The notes: generated by a model from the sequence alone, not told the origin. Shown: positions 9,510 through 18,598, counted from the stretch's first letter. The stretch is DNA of 64,000 bases from an uncultured Nocardioides sp. (GCF_947488515.1 NZ_CANKZF010000001.1:682001-746000); one strand, 5' to 3'. A program made the numbers and translations.

Positions 9510-11266
9510 CAGATGTCGTCCTCGTCGAACTGGGGCGCCAGGTCGCGCGCGTACTTGATCTCGTCGTTGCTGGTGCCGGCGGCGACCATCGGCCACACCA
9601 TCGCGTCACGGTGCACGCGGAAGTCGACCACGACCGGCTGGTCGTCGATCGCCATGGCCTTCTCGATGGTCGCGTCGACCTCCTCGGGCGACTCGCACGC
9701 CAGACCGACGCAGCCGTAGGCCTCGGCGAGCTTGACGAAGTCGGGGATGCGCTTGGAGTGCAGGTCGGTGTTGGAGTAGCGCTCGTTGTAGAAGAGCGTC
9801 TGCCACTGCCGCACCATGCCGAGCGACTCGTTGTTGATGATCGCGACCTTGATCGGGATGTCGTTGATCGCGCAGGTCGCGAGCTCCTGGTTGGTCATCT
9901 GGAAGCAGCCGTCGCCGTCGATCGCCCAGACCGTGGTGTCGGGCCGGCCGACCTTGGCGCCCATCGCGGCCGGCACCGAGAAGCCCATCGTGCCGAGGCC
10001 GCCGGAGTTGATCCACGTGTTGGGATTCTCGTAGCCGACGTAGTGCGCCGCCCACATCTGGTGCTGGCCGACTCCGGAGGCGTAGATCGCCTCGGGGCCG
10101 GCGATCGCGCCGAGCCGTTCGATGACGTACTGCGGGGCGAGCGAGCCGTCGGCCGGGGTGTCGTAGCCGAGCGGGTAGCGCGTCTTCAGCCCGGCGACGA
10201 AGGCCACCCACGCCTCGTAGTCGCCGTCGGCGCCCTCGGTCGTGAGCAGCGCGACCAGCTGGGCGATGACCTCCTTGCAGTCGCCCACGATCGGCACGTC
10301 GGCGTGACGGTTCTTGCCGATCTCGGCGGGGTCGATGTCCGCGTGGATGACGAGCGCGTTCGGCGCGAACGAGTCGAGGTTGCCGGTCACCCGGTCGTCG
10401 AACCGCGCGCCCAGGCTGATGATCAGGTCGCTCTTCTGCAGGCCGGCGACCGCGGCGACGGTGCCGTGCATGCCCGGCATGCCGAGGTGCTGCGGGTGGC
10501 TGTCGGGGAACGCCCCGCGCGCCATCAGCGTCGTGACGACCGGGATGCCCGTCAGCGCCGCCAGCTGCGCCAGCTCGCGCGACGCGCCGGCGCGGATGAC
10601 GCCGCCGCCGACGTAGAGCACCGGGCGTCGGGCCTCGCGGATCAGCCGGACGGCCTCCTTGATCTGCTTGGCGTGCGGCGTCGTCACGGGCCGGTAGCCG
10701 GGCAGGTGCAGCTCGTCGGGCCACGCGAACGTCGTCTGCGCCTGCAGCGCGGACTTGGCCACGTCGACGAGCACCGGGCCCGGACGGCCGGTCGAGGCGA
10801 TGTGGAAGGCCTCGGCGATCGTGTGTGGGATGTCGGCCGGGTCGGTGACCAGGAAGTTGTGCTTGGTGATCGGCATCGTGATGCCGCGGATGTCGGCCTC
10901 CTGGAAGGCGTCGGTGCCGATCATCGCGGCGCCGACCTGCCCGGTCACGGCCACCATCGGCACCGAGTCCATGTGGGCGTCGGCCAGGGGCGTGACGAGG
11001 TTGGTCGCGCCGGGACCGGAGGTCGCCATGCAGACACCCACCCGGCCGGTGGCGGCGGCGTAGCCCTGGGCGGCGTGCCCGGCACCCTGCTCGTGGCGGA
11101 CCAGGATGTGGCGGATCCGCGTGGAGTCCATGAGGGGGTCGTAGGCCGGGAGGATCGCACCGCCCGGGATCCCGAAGATGTCGGTGACACCGGCCGCCTC
11201 GAGGGACGTGACGAGGCTCTGCGCGCCCGTGACCGATCCGCTTCCCTGTGCGCCCTGCTCCGTCAT
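9509..11266 (-). CDS. ilvB: acetolactate synthase large (catalytic) subunit
   Basis: The 585-residue ThDP and FAD-dependent enzyme makes acetolactate from pyruvate, or acetohydroxybutyrate from pyruvate and 2-oxobutyrate. The catalytic Glu is E59 in [14 protein letters not shown]. The ThDP/Mg motif is [15 protein letters not shown] with the downstream [17 protein letters not shown] 11266 is chosen because GAGAAGG stands just before it and the family alignment starts at about [16 protein letters not shown] 11308 lies inside the attenuator region. The gene is preceded by a leader peptide and terminator hairpin and followed by ilvN and ilvC in one operon. Confidence 0.96.
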   Translation of the reverse strand: MTEQGAQGSGSVTGAQSLVTSLEAAGVTDIFGIPGGAILPAYDPLMDSTRIRHILVRHEQGAGHAAQGYAAATGRVGVCMATSGPGATNLVTPLADAHMDSVPMVAVTGQVGAAMIGTDAFQEADIRGITMPITKHNFLVTDPADIPHTIAEAFHIASTGRPGPVLVDVAKSALQAQTTFAWPDELHLPGYRPVTTPHAKQIKEAVRLIREARRPVLYVGGGVIRAGASRELAQLAALTGIPVVTTLMARGAFPDSHPQHLGMPGMHGTVAAVAGLQKSDLIISLGARFDDRVTGNLDSFAPNALVIHADIDPAEIGKNRHADVPIVGDCKEVIAQLVALLTTEGADGDYEAWVAFVAGLKTRYPLGYDTPADGSLAPQYVIERLGAIAGPEAIYASGVGQHQMWAAHYVGYENPNTWINSGGLGTMGFSVPAAMGAKVGRPDTTVWAIDGDGCFQMTNQELATCAINDIPIKVAIINNESLGMVRQWQTLFYNERYSNTDLHSKRIPDFVKLAEAYGCVGLACESPEEVDATIEKAMAIDDQPVVVDFRVHRDAMVWPMVAAGTSNDEIKYARDLAPQFDEDDI

Positions 11267-11309
11267 GTCCTTCTCTCCTGCGTGTGCGATGTCCGGCGAT
11301 GAGCCCATG

Positions 11310-11342
11310 AAAAAACCCCTCGGCCCGGTGGGCGACGAGGGG
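11310..11342 (-). terminator. attenuator hairpin in the ilvB leader
   Basis: On the minus strand CCCCTCG (11342-11336) pairs with CGAGGGG (11322-11316), and inside it GCCC pairs with GGGC around a 3-base loop. Six T residues follow at once (11315-11310). This is a textbook intrinsic terminator between the leader peptide and ilvB, so it acts as a transcription attenuator rather than as the end of an operon. Confidence 0.88.
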
Positions 11343-11369
11343 TGACGCGCGTGCGTTGGCCGACTGGCC

Positions 11370-11411
11370 TCAGCTCACGCGTCGCGTGCGTACAAGAATC
11401 TCGGTGCGCAT
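11370..11411 (-). CDS. ilvB leader peptide
   Basis: A 13-codon reading frame, [13 protein letters not shown], carries consecutive Ile-Leu-Val codons and ends 28 bp before the attenuator hairpin. It closely resembles the short leader peptides found before ilvB in other Actinobacteria. When charged branched-chain tRNAs are scarce, a ribosome stalled on the Ile-Leu-Val codons would be expected to prevent the terminator from forming. The mechanism is inferred from position and content. No strong ribosome binding site is visible, so leaderless translation is possible. Confidence 0.85.
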   Translation of the reverse strand: MRTEILVRTRRVS

Positions 11412-11527
11412 GCGACAACCGTCGTCGCCGGGGTGGTCCGGCGTCAAGCAAGTGTGACAGGCGTCCCAGTATCTGGAACGGGAGTCTCGCCATGTGGCGT
11501 GGCGCGCTCCGGGAGGAGGGTCCCCGG

Positions 11528-12211
11528 TCACCCGCGGTTGAGCGGCGTGCAGATGCAGGAGCGGTTTCCGTCGGGGTCCTCGACCACCCAGAACGACGGC
11601 GCCTCGGCGTCGCTCACCAACCGGCCACCGGCGGCGAGGACCGCCTCGAGCCGCCGCTCACCCTCGTCGTGGGGCACCCAGACGTCGAAGTGCCAGCGCT
11701 GCTCGGGGTCCTGCGGGGGAAGGGTGGACTCGCCGCGCTCGCCCTTCTGGAACCACAGCCCCGGCACCTGACCGCTCGGGTCGACGGGCTCGCCGTGCGC
11801 GACCTCGCCGCCGAGGAGCGCGGCGTAGAAGGCGCCGAGCCGCTCGGGCGCGGCCGTGTCGAGCCCGGGCTCGAGGGCGGTGAGCCCGGAGGTGTCGGCG
11901 CTCGCGCCGAGCTCGGCCGCGAACCCGCTGATCCGCCGGGCGAGGTCGACGTCACGGCTGGTGATGCCGCCGACGTCGTGGCTGCTGAGCGTGACGATGA
12001 CCTCGGGGTAGGTCAGCGAGACGTCAGGGTGGTGGTCGGCCTCGTCTGCGGCGGCCCCGATGCGGTCGACGAGGGCGACGCCCGTCGCGAAGTCACCGGT
12101 CCGGAAGCGGGCCCGGAGCCGGTTGAGCACCTTGCGCCAGTCGTCGAGACCTGCCTCGAGGATCTCGTCGTGGCTCAGGCGTGCCTTCGGGTCCGTGGTC
12201 GCATCGCTCAT
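11528..12211 (-). CDS. pterin-4a-carbinolamine dehydratase fused to a VOC domain
   Basis: A 227-residue two-domain protein. Residues about 10-103 are a pterin-4a-carbinolamine dehydratase (PCD/DCoH): the motif HHPDV (H60, H61) and SSHDVGGITSRDVDLARRI (H78) carry the expected catalytic residues. The enzyme dehydrates the oxidised tetrahydropterin made by aromatic amino acid hydroxylases. Residues about 112-225 form a glyoxalase/bleomycin-resistance (VOC) domain (WHFDVWVPHDEGERRLEAVL; WVVEDPDGNRSCICTP). No hydroxylase gene is in the window, so its partner is unknown. ATG 12211 is chosen over 12235 because the family alignment begins near it. Standalone PCD proteins are about 100 residues. Confidence 0.82.
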   Translation of the reverse strand: MSDATTDPKARLSHDEILEAGLDDWRKVLNRLRARFRTGDFATGVALVDRIGAAADEADHHPDVSLTYPEVIVTLSSHDVGGITSRDVDLARRISGFAAELGASADTSGLTALEPGLDTAAPERLGAFYAALLGGEVAHGEPVDPSGQVPGLWFQKGERGESTLPPQDPEQRWHFDVWVPHDEGERRLEAVLAAGGRLVSDAEAPSFWVVEDPDGNRSCICTPLNRG

Positions 12212-12276
12212 GGCACCGACCCTGCCACCGTCCACCGACAGCGACCAGCCCCTTCGTGTCGCCGGCGTCGCCGACC

Positions 12277-13293
12277 TCAGGCGATGGACTGGGTGATCTC
12301 CCGGGTCTCACCGTCGACGACGACGCGGGCGAGAGCACCGTTGATGAGCGGCAGGTGCGGCGGCACGTGCCCGATCTCGAGGTCCCACACGATCGGGACG
12401 TCCAGCCGACCGAGGGCGTCGAGCACCGCCTCGCGCTGCGTCAGGTCCTCGTGGTCGGGCGCGCTGGTCCGGCCGACCAGCACGGCGGCCGCCCGGTCGA
12501 ACCACCCCGCCAGCCGCAGGGAGTGGAGGTAGCGGCAGATGTTGATCGCGTTCTCCTCGCACGCCTCGACATAGACGATCGTGGGCTCGTCGAGGTCCTC
12601 GGCCCACGCGCGCACGTCGCCGTACGGCGTGCCGGCGAGGTTGGCGACCGTCTCGGCGCAGCCGCCGATCAGCCGGCCGGTGACGTCCAGCGGACCCCCG
12701 CCCTCCACCTCCCAGCGGCCTTCGCCGACGTGCGTCCACTCGGTGGCATGCGCGTCCTGCTCGAATCGGACCCACGTGGCGACCAGGCCGGAGTCGCGCT
12801 GCACGAACGGCCCCGGCTCGCCGGCGAGGTCGAGCCAGTGCAGCAGGCCGTCGGGGACGGCGTACGGCGTGTCCGCGAGGTTGTCGCCGTGGAGCGTGGC
12901 CCAGCCAAGACGGGTCGCGACGGGCAGCAGGAGGGTGGACATGTCGGAGTAGCCGACGAGCCACGTGGGCTCGGCCTCGGCGAGCGCGTCCCAGTCGAGC
13001 AGGTCGACCATGTCGATCGCGGTCTCGCCGCCCCACGGAGGCACGACGCAGTGGATGTCGGGGTCGGCGAGCATGCGAGTCAGCTCGGCCGCGCGCTGCT
13101 CCGCGGGGGCGGAGGTGAGGCCGTCGCCGTAGAGGCACTCCCCCACCACGACGTCGTACCCGCGACCACGCAGCCAGTCCAGGCAGAACTCGATCCGCGC
13201 CGCCGAGGCGCCGGTGACGCCGGCGGACGGAGCAGTCACGGCGATGCGGTCACCGGGGCGGAGCGGGGCCGGGAAGCGGAGTGGTCGGGACAT
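12277..13293 (-). CDS. S66-family LD-carboxypeptidase / MccF-like peptidase
   Basis: A 338-residue serine peptidase of family S66. The nucleophile lies in VGYSDMSTLLLPV, the Glu in VEACEENAINI and the His in LEIGHVPPHLPLINGA, giving the expected Ser-Glu-His triad. Family members either trim L,D-linked tetrapeptides in peptidoglycan recycling (LdcA) or cleave microcin C-type acyl-nucleotides (MccF). The central PPWGGETAIDMVDLLDW fits both, and no signal peptide is visible. The start is ATG 13293, only 25 bp from the divergent start at 13319, with a small palindrome between them. Confidence 0.85.
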   Translation of the reverse strand: MSRPLRFPAPLRPGDRIAVTAPSAGVTGASAARIEFCLDWLRGRGYDVVVGECLYGDGLTSAPAEQRAAELTRMLADPDIHCVVPPWGGETAIDMVDLLDWDALAEAEPTWLVGYSDMSTLLLPVATRLGWATLHGDNLADTPYAVPDGLLHWLDLAGEPGPFVQRDSGLVATWVRFEQDAHATEWTHVGEGRWEVEGGGPLDVTGRLIGGCAETVANLAGTPYGDVRAWAEDLDEPTIVYVEACEENAINICRYLHSLRLAGWFDRAAAVLVGRTSAPDHEDLTQREAVLDALGRLDVPIVWDLEIGHVPPHLPLINGALARVVVDGETREITQSIA

Positions 13294-13304
13294 GTCACGA
13301 GTCT

Positions 13305-13317
13305 GACACTGTGTGTC
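13305..13317. promoter_or_regulatory. 13-bp palindrome between divergent genes
   Basis: GACAC-TGT-GTGTC fills half of the 25-bp gap between the S66 peptidase and the small conserved gene. The spacer is too short for two ordinary promoters, so the site may be a shared operator or overlapping promoter element, possibly with leaderless transcripts. Only the symmetry is evidence. Confidence 0.35.
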
Positions 13318-13318
13318 C

Positions 13319-13768
13319 ATGGGTTTCGGTGACGTCGTGCAGCAGGCCATCCACGCCGGGACCGCGGTCCCGCGGTTGTACGCCGCCGCCACCAGGGCCG
13401 GCCTCGGACCCTCGGGCGCCTTCGAGGTGCTGCGCGTCTCGCAGGCCGCCCTGCAGGCGGCCGCGACCCACGGCCGCGGTGTCCCCGGGCGCACCAACGC
13501 GATGCGCCACTTCATGTGGCAGGCGACGCTCACCGCGCGCTTCGGGGTCGACGTCGCCCGCTCGATCGCGGCCGCGCAGGAGGCCGGCACCCCCAACCGT
13601 CGCGACTCCAGCGTCGACGAGCAGAACAATGCGGCAGGCCGGGCCTACGGCACCGAGCACGCCGAGGACCTCGCCGGGCTCACGCCGTCGGAGGCGATGA
13701 GCAGCCTCGTCCCCGTCGCCCTGGCCATGTGGGAGTCGGGCGAGCTCGTCTGGCTCCGTCCCAGCTAG
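13319..13768 (+). CDS. small conserved protein, resembles DUF6973
   Basis: A 149-residue soluble protein. The centre reads RTNAMRHFMWQATLTARFG, followed by EQNNAAGRAYGTEHA. This is an H-F/M-W pattern with a later NN-GR pair, which resembles the DUF6973 family of unknown function. That assignment is from memory of the motif and is moderate. No signal peptide or membrane segment is visible. ATG 13319 is preferred; a GTG at 13313 would add two residues. It is divergent from the S66 peptidase gene and ends near the 13904 palindrome. Confidence 0.65.
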   Translation: MGFGDVVQQAIHAGTAVPRLYAAATRAGLGPSGAFEVLRVSQAALQAAATHGRGVPGRTNAMRHFMWQATLTARFGVDVARSIAAAQEAGTPNRRDSSVDEQNNAAGRAYGTEHAEDLAGLTPSEAMSSLVPVALAMWESGELVWLRPS

Positions 13769-13903
13769 GAGTGCGCCTCGGGCGCGAGCAGTCGTCGTGG
13801 GCGGAGCGGTCGTGCACACCTGCCCGGCCTCCTGCGCGGCGGCGGGCGCGCGGGGCGAGGTCGAGCGCCGGCGCAAGGCCGAGGAGAAGAAGGCACTGGA
13901 CCT

Positions 13904-13922
13904 TGAGTCTCCTGGAGACTCA
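13904..13922. repeat. dispersed 19-bp palindrome, copy b
   Basis: TGAGTCTCC-T-GGAGACTCA, a perfect copy, 13 bp past the stop codon of the deaminase gene. It sits in the 167-bp gap between two convergent genes. On the plus strand an open frame from GTG 13812 to TGA 13955 reads through it as ESPGDS, after a charged stretch (GEVERRRKAEEKKALDL). That could be a remnant of a small gene, but the evidence is too weak to call it. Confidence 0.85.
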
Positions 13923-13935
13923 CGGGCAAGCGGGG

Positions 13936-14400
13936 CTACCGACTCCAGGACGTGAGGCTCTCGCGGTCGTGCTCGCCTTCGGGCCAGACGGCGCGGATCA
14001 CGCCGGCAGCGGCGAGCGCCTTGCGGCAGCCCGGGCAGGGCGGATCGGTGATGTAGGCGGTCGCACCCTTGGTGTCGCGGGTCGCGAACAGCAGGGCGTT
14101 GACCTCGGCGTGGATGGCGATGCAGAAGCCCGCCGTGCCCGGCCGATCGTAGTCGCCGAGCCCCGGCACCTCGTCGTACCCGAGCTGCCCGCGCGGGCAC
14201 GCGCCGGCCAGGCAGTCGTCCTCGCCGGGCGCGGCGCCGTTGTAGCCGGTGGCGATGATGCGGTGGTCGATGGTGAGGACGGCGCCCACCCGTCGGCGCG
14301 TGCACTTGGCCCGGGCGGCGACGGCGTCGGCGATGCCGAGGAAGTAGTCGTCCCACCCGGGGACGGCGGGTCCGGTGCCCGGGGCGCTGGCGGTGCTCAC
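13936..14400 (-). CDS. dCMP/cytidine deaminase family protein
   Basis: A 154-residue zinc deaminase of the deoxycytidylate deaminase (ComEB) type. Zinc-binding and catalytic residues are H97 and E99 in IAIHAEVNALLF and C122/C125 in DPPCPGC. The substrate region VGAVLTIDHRIIATGYNGAAPG and a second Cys/His cluster (DDCLAGACPRG) are typical of dCMP deaminases, which make dUMP for thymidylate. GTG 14400 overlaps the stop of the VOC gene (GTGA), so it is translationally coupled as the last gene of the kynU operon. Confidence 0.85.
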   Translation of the reverse strand: MSTASAPGTGPAVPGWDDYFLGIADAVAARAKCTRRRVGAVLTIDHRIIATGYNGAAPGEDDCLAGACPRGQLGYDEVPGLGDYDRPGTAGFCIAIHAEVNALLFATRDTKGATAYITDPPCPGCRKALAAAGVIRAVWPEGEHDRESLTSWSR

Positions 14401-14813
14401 GGGAGCACAGACTGCCCGATCTCGCCCGGGTTGTAGGCCACTTCCCAGCGGAAGCCGTCGGGATCGGCGAAGTAACCCGAGTAGCCACCCCAGTCGCGCT
14501 CGCTCGCCTCGCCGACCTGCGACGCCCCGGCGGCCCGGGCCTGCTCGAGGACGGTGTCGACGCCCTGCGTGGTGGCGAGGTTGTGGGACAGCGTGACCGG
14601 GGGTACGCCGCCGCGCGCCGGCGCCTGGCCGACCTCGGCGACGAAGCCGCTCTCGGTCCACAGGCTCAGCACGACCTTGTCGGCGACCTTGAACATGAGC
14701 ACCTCTCCCGGCACGTGGATCTCGGGCTCCCAGCCCAGGCCGTCGACGTAGAAGCGCCGGGTGGCCTCGAGGTCGGTCACGACGAGGGTGATGAAGCTGA
14801 CGCGCTGGTCCAT
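14397..14813 (-). CDS. VOC family protein (glyoxalase/bleomycin resistance fold)
   Basis: A 138-residue single-domain VOC protein: ITLVVTDLEATRRFYVDGLGWEP at the N-terminus and GYFADPDGFRWEVAYNP at the C-terminus are the two beta-alpha-beta-beta-beta halves. Members bind a metal and carry out isomerase, lyase or dioxygenase reactions, or bind drugs; the substrate cannot be told. It follows the GNAT gene after one base and overlaps the deaminase gene by four. Confidence 0.82.
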   Translation of the reverse strand: MDQRVSFITLVVTDLEATRRFYVDGLGWEPEIHVPGEVLMFKVADKVVLSLWTESGFVAEVGQAPARGGVPPVTLSHNLATTQGVDTVLEQARAAGASQVGEASERDWGGYSGYFADPDGFRWEVAYNPGEIGQSVLP

Positions 14814-14814
14814 C

Positions 14815-15576
14815 TCAGGCCTCCTGCTGGTCGGGTCGCGGAGCCCGGGCGGCCAGGCGGGTGCGCTGGCGGCCCATGTCGTCGAAGTTGTCGTCGTCGA
14901 GCCACGCGTCGAGCGCTGTGCGCACGCGCGGCCACTCGCCGTCGGTGATCGAGAACCAGTCGGTGTCGCGGTTGCGGCCCTTGTAGACGAGGGCGTTGCG
15001 GAACCGGCCCTCCCAGATGAAGCCGAGCCGGAGCGCTGCGCGACGCGACGGCGCGTTGAGGCTGTCGCACTTCCACTCGTAGCGGCGGTAGCCGAGGTCG
15101 TCGAAGACGTGACGCATCAGGAGGGCCTGCAGCTCGGTGGCAGCGCGGCTGCGCTGGAGCTGGCGACCGAGGGCGATCGCTCCCACCTCGATCGAGCCCA
15201 TCTGCGGGTCGATGCGCATCAGCCCGCAGAAGCCGGCCGCCCGGCCGGTCTCGGTCGGGACGATCGCGACGAACACCCGCTCGCCGTCGGTCGCGAGCTG
15301 CTCGACGAGCGCGGCCATCTGCTCGCGGTCGCGCGGGCGTTCCCAGGCCAGGTACGTCCAGAGCGCGTCGTCGTCCTCGCGGCACAGCGCCGCGAACAGA
15401 TCGTCAGCGTGCTGGGCGCCGATCGGCTCGAGGCGGACACCCCGGCCCTCGAGGACCACGTCCTTCGCCGGCGCGGTCGCACCCGTCCACTCGACCGGTC
15501 GGCCCAACGGCTGCCCGTGGTCGTTGGTCGACCGGGTCCGCGTCGCCGACAGCCGCACCCCCACCGGCCCGGTCAT
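14815..15576 (-). CDS. GNAT-family N-acetyltransferase (RimJ/RimL-like)
   Basis: A 253-residue acetyltransferase. The core (about residues 50-215) has the RimJ/RimL pattern: GVRLEPIGAQHADDLFAAL, FCGLMRIDPQMGSIEVGAIAL, then the region around RSRAATELQALLMRHVFDDLGYRRYEWKCD, where acetyl-CoA binds, and NAPSRRAALRLGFIWEGRFRNALVYKGRNRDTDWFS near the end. Such enzymes acetylate protein N-termini or small amines. ATG 15576 overlaps the kynU stop (ATGA). The first 45 or so residues are a variable extension. Confidence 0.82.
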   Translation of the reverse strand: MTGPVGVRLSATRTRSTNDHGQPLGRPVEWTGATAPAKDVVLEGRGVRLEPIGAQHADDLFAALCREDDDALWTYLAWERPRDREQMAALVEQLATDGERVFVAIVPTETGRAAGFCGLMRIDPQMGSIEVGAIALGRQLQRSRAATELQALLMRHVFDDLGYRRYEWKCDSLNAPSRRAALRLGFIWEGRFRNALVYKGRNRDTDWFSITDGEWPRVRTALDAWLDDDNFDDMGRQRTRLAARAPRPDQQEA

Positions 15577-16796
15577 CGCAGGGCCTCGGCAACTGCGGCG
15601 ATGCCGCGCTCGACCTCGTCGAACGACGTCGACAGCGGGGAGAGCCCCAGCCGCAGGCCGCCGGGGTCGCGGTAGTCCGGGATCACGTCCCGCTCCCACA
15701 GGAGCGCGGTGACCTCGCGCATCCGGTCGTGGTGGAGCGTCACGTGGCCACCCCGCAGGGCCGGGTCGCGGGGCGAGGCGAGGGTGACGTCGGGCAGCGT
15801 CGCGTCGGCGAGCTCGACGGCGTACGACGTCAGTGCGACGGACTTGGCGCGGATCGCCTCGATCCCCGCCTCCTCGACCAGCGCGAGCATGTCCTGCATG
15901 GCGACCATGCCGAGGATCGGCGGGGTCCCGGAGATGAACCTCCGCATGCCCGGCGCGGGCGTGTAGCCCGGCCCCATCAGGAACGGGTCGGCGTGGCCCA
16001 TCCAGCCCTGGATCGGCTGGGTGAGCTGGTCCTGCAGGCGCGCGTTGACGTAGCCGAAGGCCGGGGAGCCGGGACCGCCGTTGAGGTACTTGTAGGTGCA
16101 GCCGACAGCGAGGTCGGCGTCCCACTCGTCGAGGGCGACGGGCACCGAGCCCGCAGAGTGGCACAGGTCCCAGAGGACCAGGGCGCCGGCGTCGTGGCTG
16201 ATCCGGGTGAGCTCCGGGGCGTCGGCGAGCCAGGCCGAGCGGTACGCGACGTGGTTGAGCACGACGAGGGCGGTGCGCTCGCCGACCGCCTCGCGGAGCT
16301 GGTCGGCGGTGACGCCCTCGGAGGTGTCGACCTCGATCCACCGGAGGGTCAGCCCACGCTCGGCGGCGATGCCCTCGGCGACGTACCGGTCGGTGGGGAA
16401 GTTGTCGGTGTCGATGACGATCTCGGTGCGGCCGGGATCCGTGCGCACCGCGTGGTCGACGGCGGCGCGCATCAGCTTGTAGAGCCACACCGTGGTCGAG
16501 TCGCCGATGGCCGTCTGGCCCGCGGCGGCGCCGAGGCAGACACGCGCCAGGTCGTCGCCGAGCGTGGTCGGCAGGTCCATCCACTGCTCGTCCCACCCGC
16601 GGATGAGGCGGCCGCCCCAGTCCTGCTCGACGAAAGCGCCGAGCCGGCCGGCCGTCGCGGCGACGGGGCGGCCGAGGGAGTTGCCGTCGAAGTAGACGAG
16701 GTCGCTCGCGGCCCCGACGAACCGGTCGCGGAAACGGGCAAGGGGGTCGGCGGCGTCGCGCTCGGCTGCGCCCACCTGGATCGGAGTGCTCACCAC
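15573..16796 (-). CDS. kynU: kynureninase
   Basis: A 407-residue PLP enzyme that cleaves kynurenine to anthranilate and alanine in tryptophan breakdown. Key features are VYFDGNSLGRP near residue 34, D210 in VLWDLCHSAG and the PLP lysine K236 in VGCTYKYLNGGPGSPAF, all diagnostic for kynureninase. A GTG at 16796 or the adjacent GTG at 16793 is the start. It heads an operon with GNAT, VOC and deaminase genes, joined by 4-bp overlaps or one-base gaps. Tryptophan 2,3-dioxygenase and formamidase, its usual partners, are not in the window. Confidence 0.92.
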   Translation of the reverse strand: MVSTPIQVGAAERDAADPLARFRDRFVGAASDLVYFDGNSLGRPVAATAGRLGAFVEQDWGGRLIRGWDEQWMDLPTTLGDDLARVCLGAAAGQTAIGDSTTVWLYKLMRAAVDHAVRTDPGRTEIVIDTDNFPTDRYVAEGIAAERGLTLRWIEVDTSEGVTADQLREAVGERTALVVLNHVAYRSAWLADAPELTRISHDAGALVLWDLCHSAGSVPVALDEWDADLAVGCTYKYLNGGPGSPAFGYVNARLQDQLTQPIQGWMGHADPFLMGPGYTPAPGMRRFISGTPPILGMVAMQDMLALVEEAGIEAIRAKSVALTSYAVELADATLPDVTLASPRDPALRGGHVTLHHDRMREVTALLWERDVIPDYRDPGGLRLGLSPLSTSFDEVERGIAAVAEALR

Positions 16797-16842
16797 GGCA
16801 ACCTATCCGCCGCCCGGACCGTCCGGTCGGTCCGGCCGTACG

Positions 16843-18534
16843 TCAGTAGCAGACCGCTCCGTGGGCGGCGCTCTGGACGACCTTGCGGTACTTCCCGAGC
16901 ACGCCACGGGTGTACTTCGGCGGCAACGGCTCCCAGCCCTCGGCGCGCGCGGCCAGCTCGGCCTCGTCGACGTGCACGTCGAGGGTCATGTTGGCCACGT
17001 CGAGGGTGATCTGGTCGCCGTCGCGGAGGAACGCGATGGGGCCGCCGTCGCTCGCCTCGGGGGCGATGTGGCCCACGCAGAGACCGGTGGTGCCGCCGGA
17101 GAAGCGACCGTCGGTCACCAGCAGGACGTCCTTGCCGAGGCCGGCGCCCTTGATCGCCCCGGTGATGGCGAGCATCTCGCGCATCCCCGGCCCGCCCTTC
17201 GGGCCCTCGTAGCGGATGACGACGACGTCGCCGGCGGTGATGGCGCCCTCGCCCAGGGCGTCGAGCGCCTTGCGCTCGCCGTCGAAGACCCGAGCGGTGC
17301 CGGTGAAGGTGGAGTCGTCGAAGCCGGCGCTCTTGACGACGGCTCCCTCCGGCGCGAGCGTGCCCTTGAGGATGGTGAGTCCGCCGGTGGCGTGGATCGG
17401 CCGGTCGAGCTGGCGCAGGATCTCGCCGTCGAGCGGCTTGGGGTCGAGCTCCGCGAGGTTCTCGGCCATCGTCTTGCCGGTGCACGTCAGCACGTCGCCG
17501 TGCAGGTGGCCGGCGTCCAGCAGGGCGCGCAGCAGCACCGGGATGCCGCCGACGCGGTCGAAGTCGGTCCACACGAAGCGACCGAACGGCTTCATGTCGG
17601 CCAGGTGCGGCACGTTGCGACCGATGCGCGTGAAGTCGTCGAGGGTCAGGTCGACCTCAGCCTCGCGGGCGATGGCCAGCAGGTGGAGGACGGCGTTGGT
17701 GGAGCCCCCGAGTGCCATCGCCATCGCGATCGCGTTCTCGAAGGCGGGGCGGGTCATGATCTGGCGGGCGGTGATGCCCTGGCGGAGCATGTTGACGACC
17801 GCCTCGCCCGACTTGTGCGCGAAGCCGTCGCGGCGGCGGTCGACCGCCGGCGGGCTCGAGCTGCCGGGCAGGGACATGCCGAGCGCCTCGGCGACGCTGG
17901 CCATCGTGTTGGCGGTGTAGGCCCCACCGCAGGCGCCCTCACCCGGACAGATCGCACGCTCGATCTCGTCGACCTTCTCGCGGGTGATCTTGCCGGCCAG
18001 GCAGGCGCCGACGGCCTCGAACGCGTCGATGATCGTGACGTCGCGACCGTCGACCTGGCCGGGCATGATCGTGCCGGCGTAGAGGAAGACGCTGGCCAGG
18101 TCCAGCCGCGCGGCGGCCATGAGCATCCCTGGCAGCGACTTGTCGCACCCGGCGAGGAGCACCGACCCGTCGAGGCGCTCGGCCATCATCACGGTCTCCA
18201 CCGAGTCGGCGATGACCTCACGGCTGACGAGGGAGAAGTGCATGCCCTCGTGGCCCATCGAGATGCCGTCGGAGACCGAGATGGTGCCGAACTCCAGCGG
18301 GAACCCGCCGCCTGCGTGCACGCCGTTCTTCACGGCCTTGGCGAGCCGGTCGAGGCTGAGGTTGCAGGGGGTGATCTCGTTCCAGCTCGACGCGACGCCG
18401 ATCTGCGGCTTCTGCCAGTCGTCGTCGCCCATGCCCACGGCCCGGAGCATCCCGCGCGACGCGGTCGCCTCGAGGCCGTCGGTGACGTCGCGGCTGCGGG
18501 GCTTGATGTCGGGTCCGTCGGCTGCGTGGGTCAT
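16843..18534 (-). CDS. ilvD: dihydroxy-acid dehydratase
   Basis: IlvD dehydrates the dihydroxy acids to 2-oxo acids, the third common step of branched-chain amino acid synthesis. The 563-residue protein shows the three Fe-S cysteine regions ([48 protein letters not shown]) and the C-terminal [20 protein letters not shown], where the catalytic Ser resides. It is separated from ilvBNC by about 5.5 kb and has its own 64-bp upstream gap after the XRE gene, so it is probably transcribed apart from ilvBNC. Confidence 0.96.
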   Translation of the reverse strand: MTHAADGPDIKPRSRDVTDGLEATASRGMLRAVGMGDDDWQKPQIGVASSWNEITPCNLSLDRLAKAVKNGVHAGGGFPLEFGTISVSDGISMGHEGMHFSLVSREVIADSVETVMMAERLDGSVLLAGCDKSLPGMLMAAARLDLASVFLYAGTIMPGQVDGRDVTIIDAFEAVGACLAGKITREKVDEIERAICPGEGACGGAYTANTMASVAEALGMSLPGSSSPPAVDRRRDGFAHKSGEAVVNMLRQGITARQIMTRPAFENAIAMAMALGGSTNAVLHLLAIAREAEVDLTLDDFTRIGRNVPHLADMKPFGRFVWTDFDRVGGIPVLLRALLDAGHLHGDVLTCTGKTMAENLAELDPKPLDGEILRQLDRPIHATGGLTILKGTLAPEGAVVKSAGFDDSTFTGTARVFDGERKALDALGEGAITAGDVVVIRYEGPKGGPGMREMLAITGAIKGAGLGKDVLLVTDGRFSGGTTGLCVGHIAPEASDGGPIAFLRDGDQITLDVANMTLDVHVDEAELAARAEGWEPLPPKYTRGVLGKYRKVVQSAAHGAVCY

Positions 18535-18598
18535 GGCTGCAGGCTAGTCGGCGCGCCCGGCGTATCTGCGCGGTGTCTCATCCCCATCGCACGGTCCG

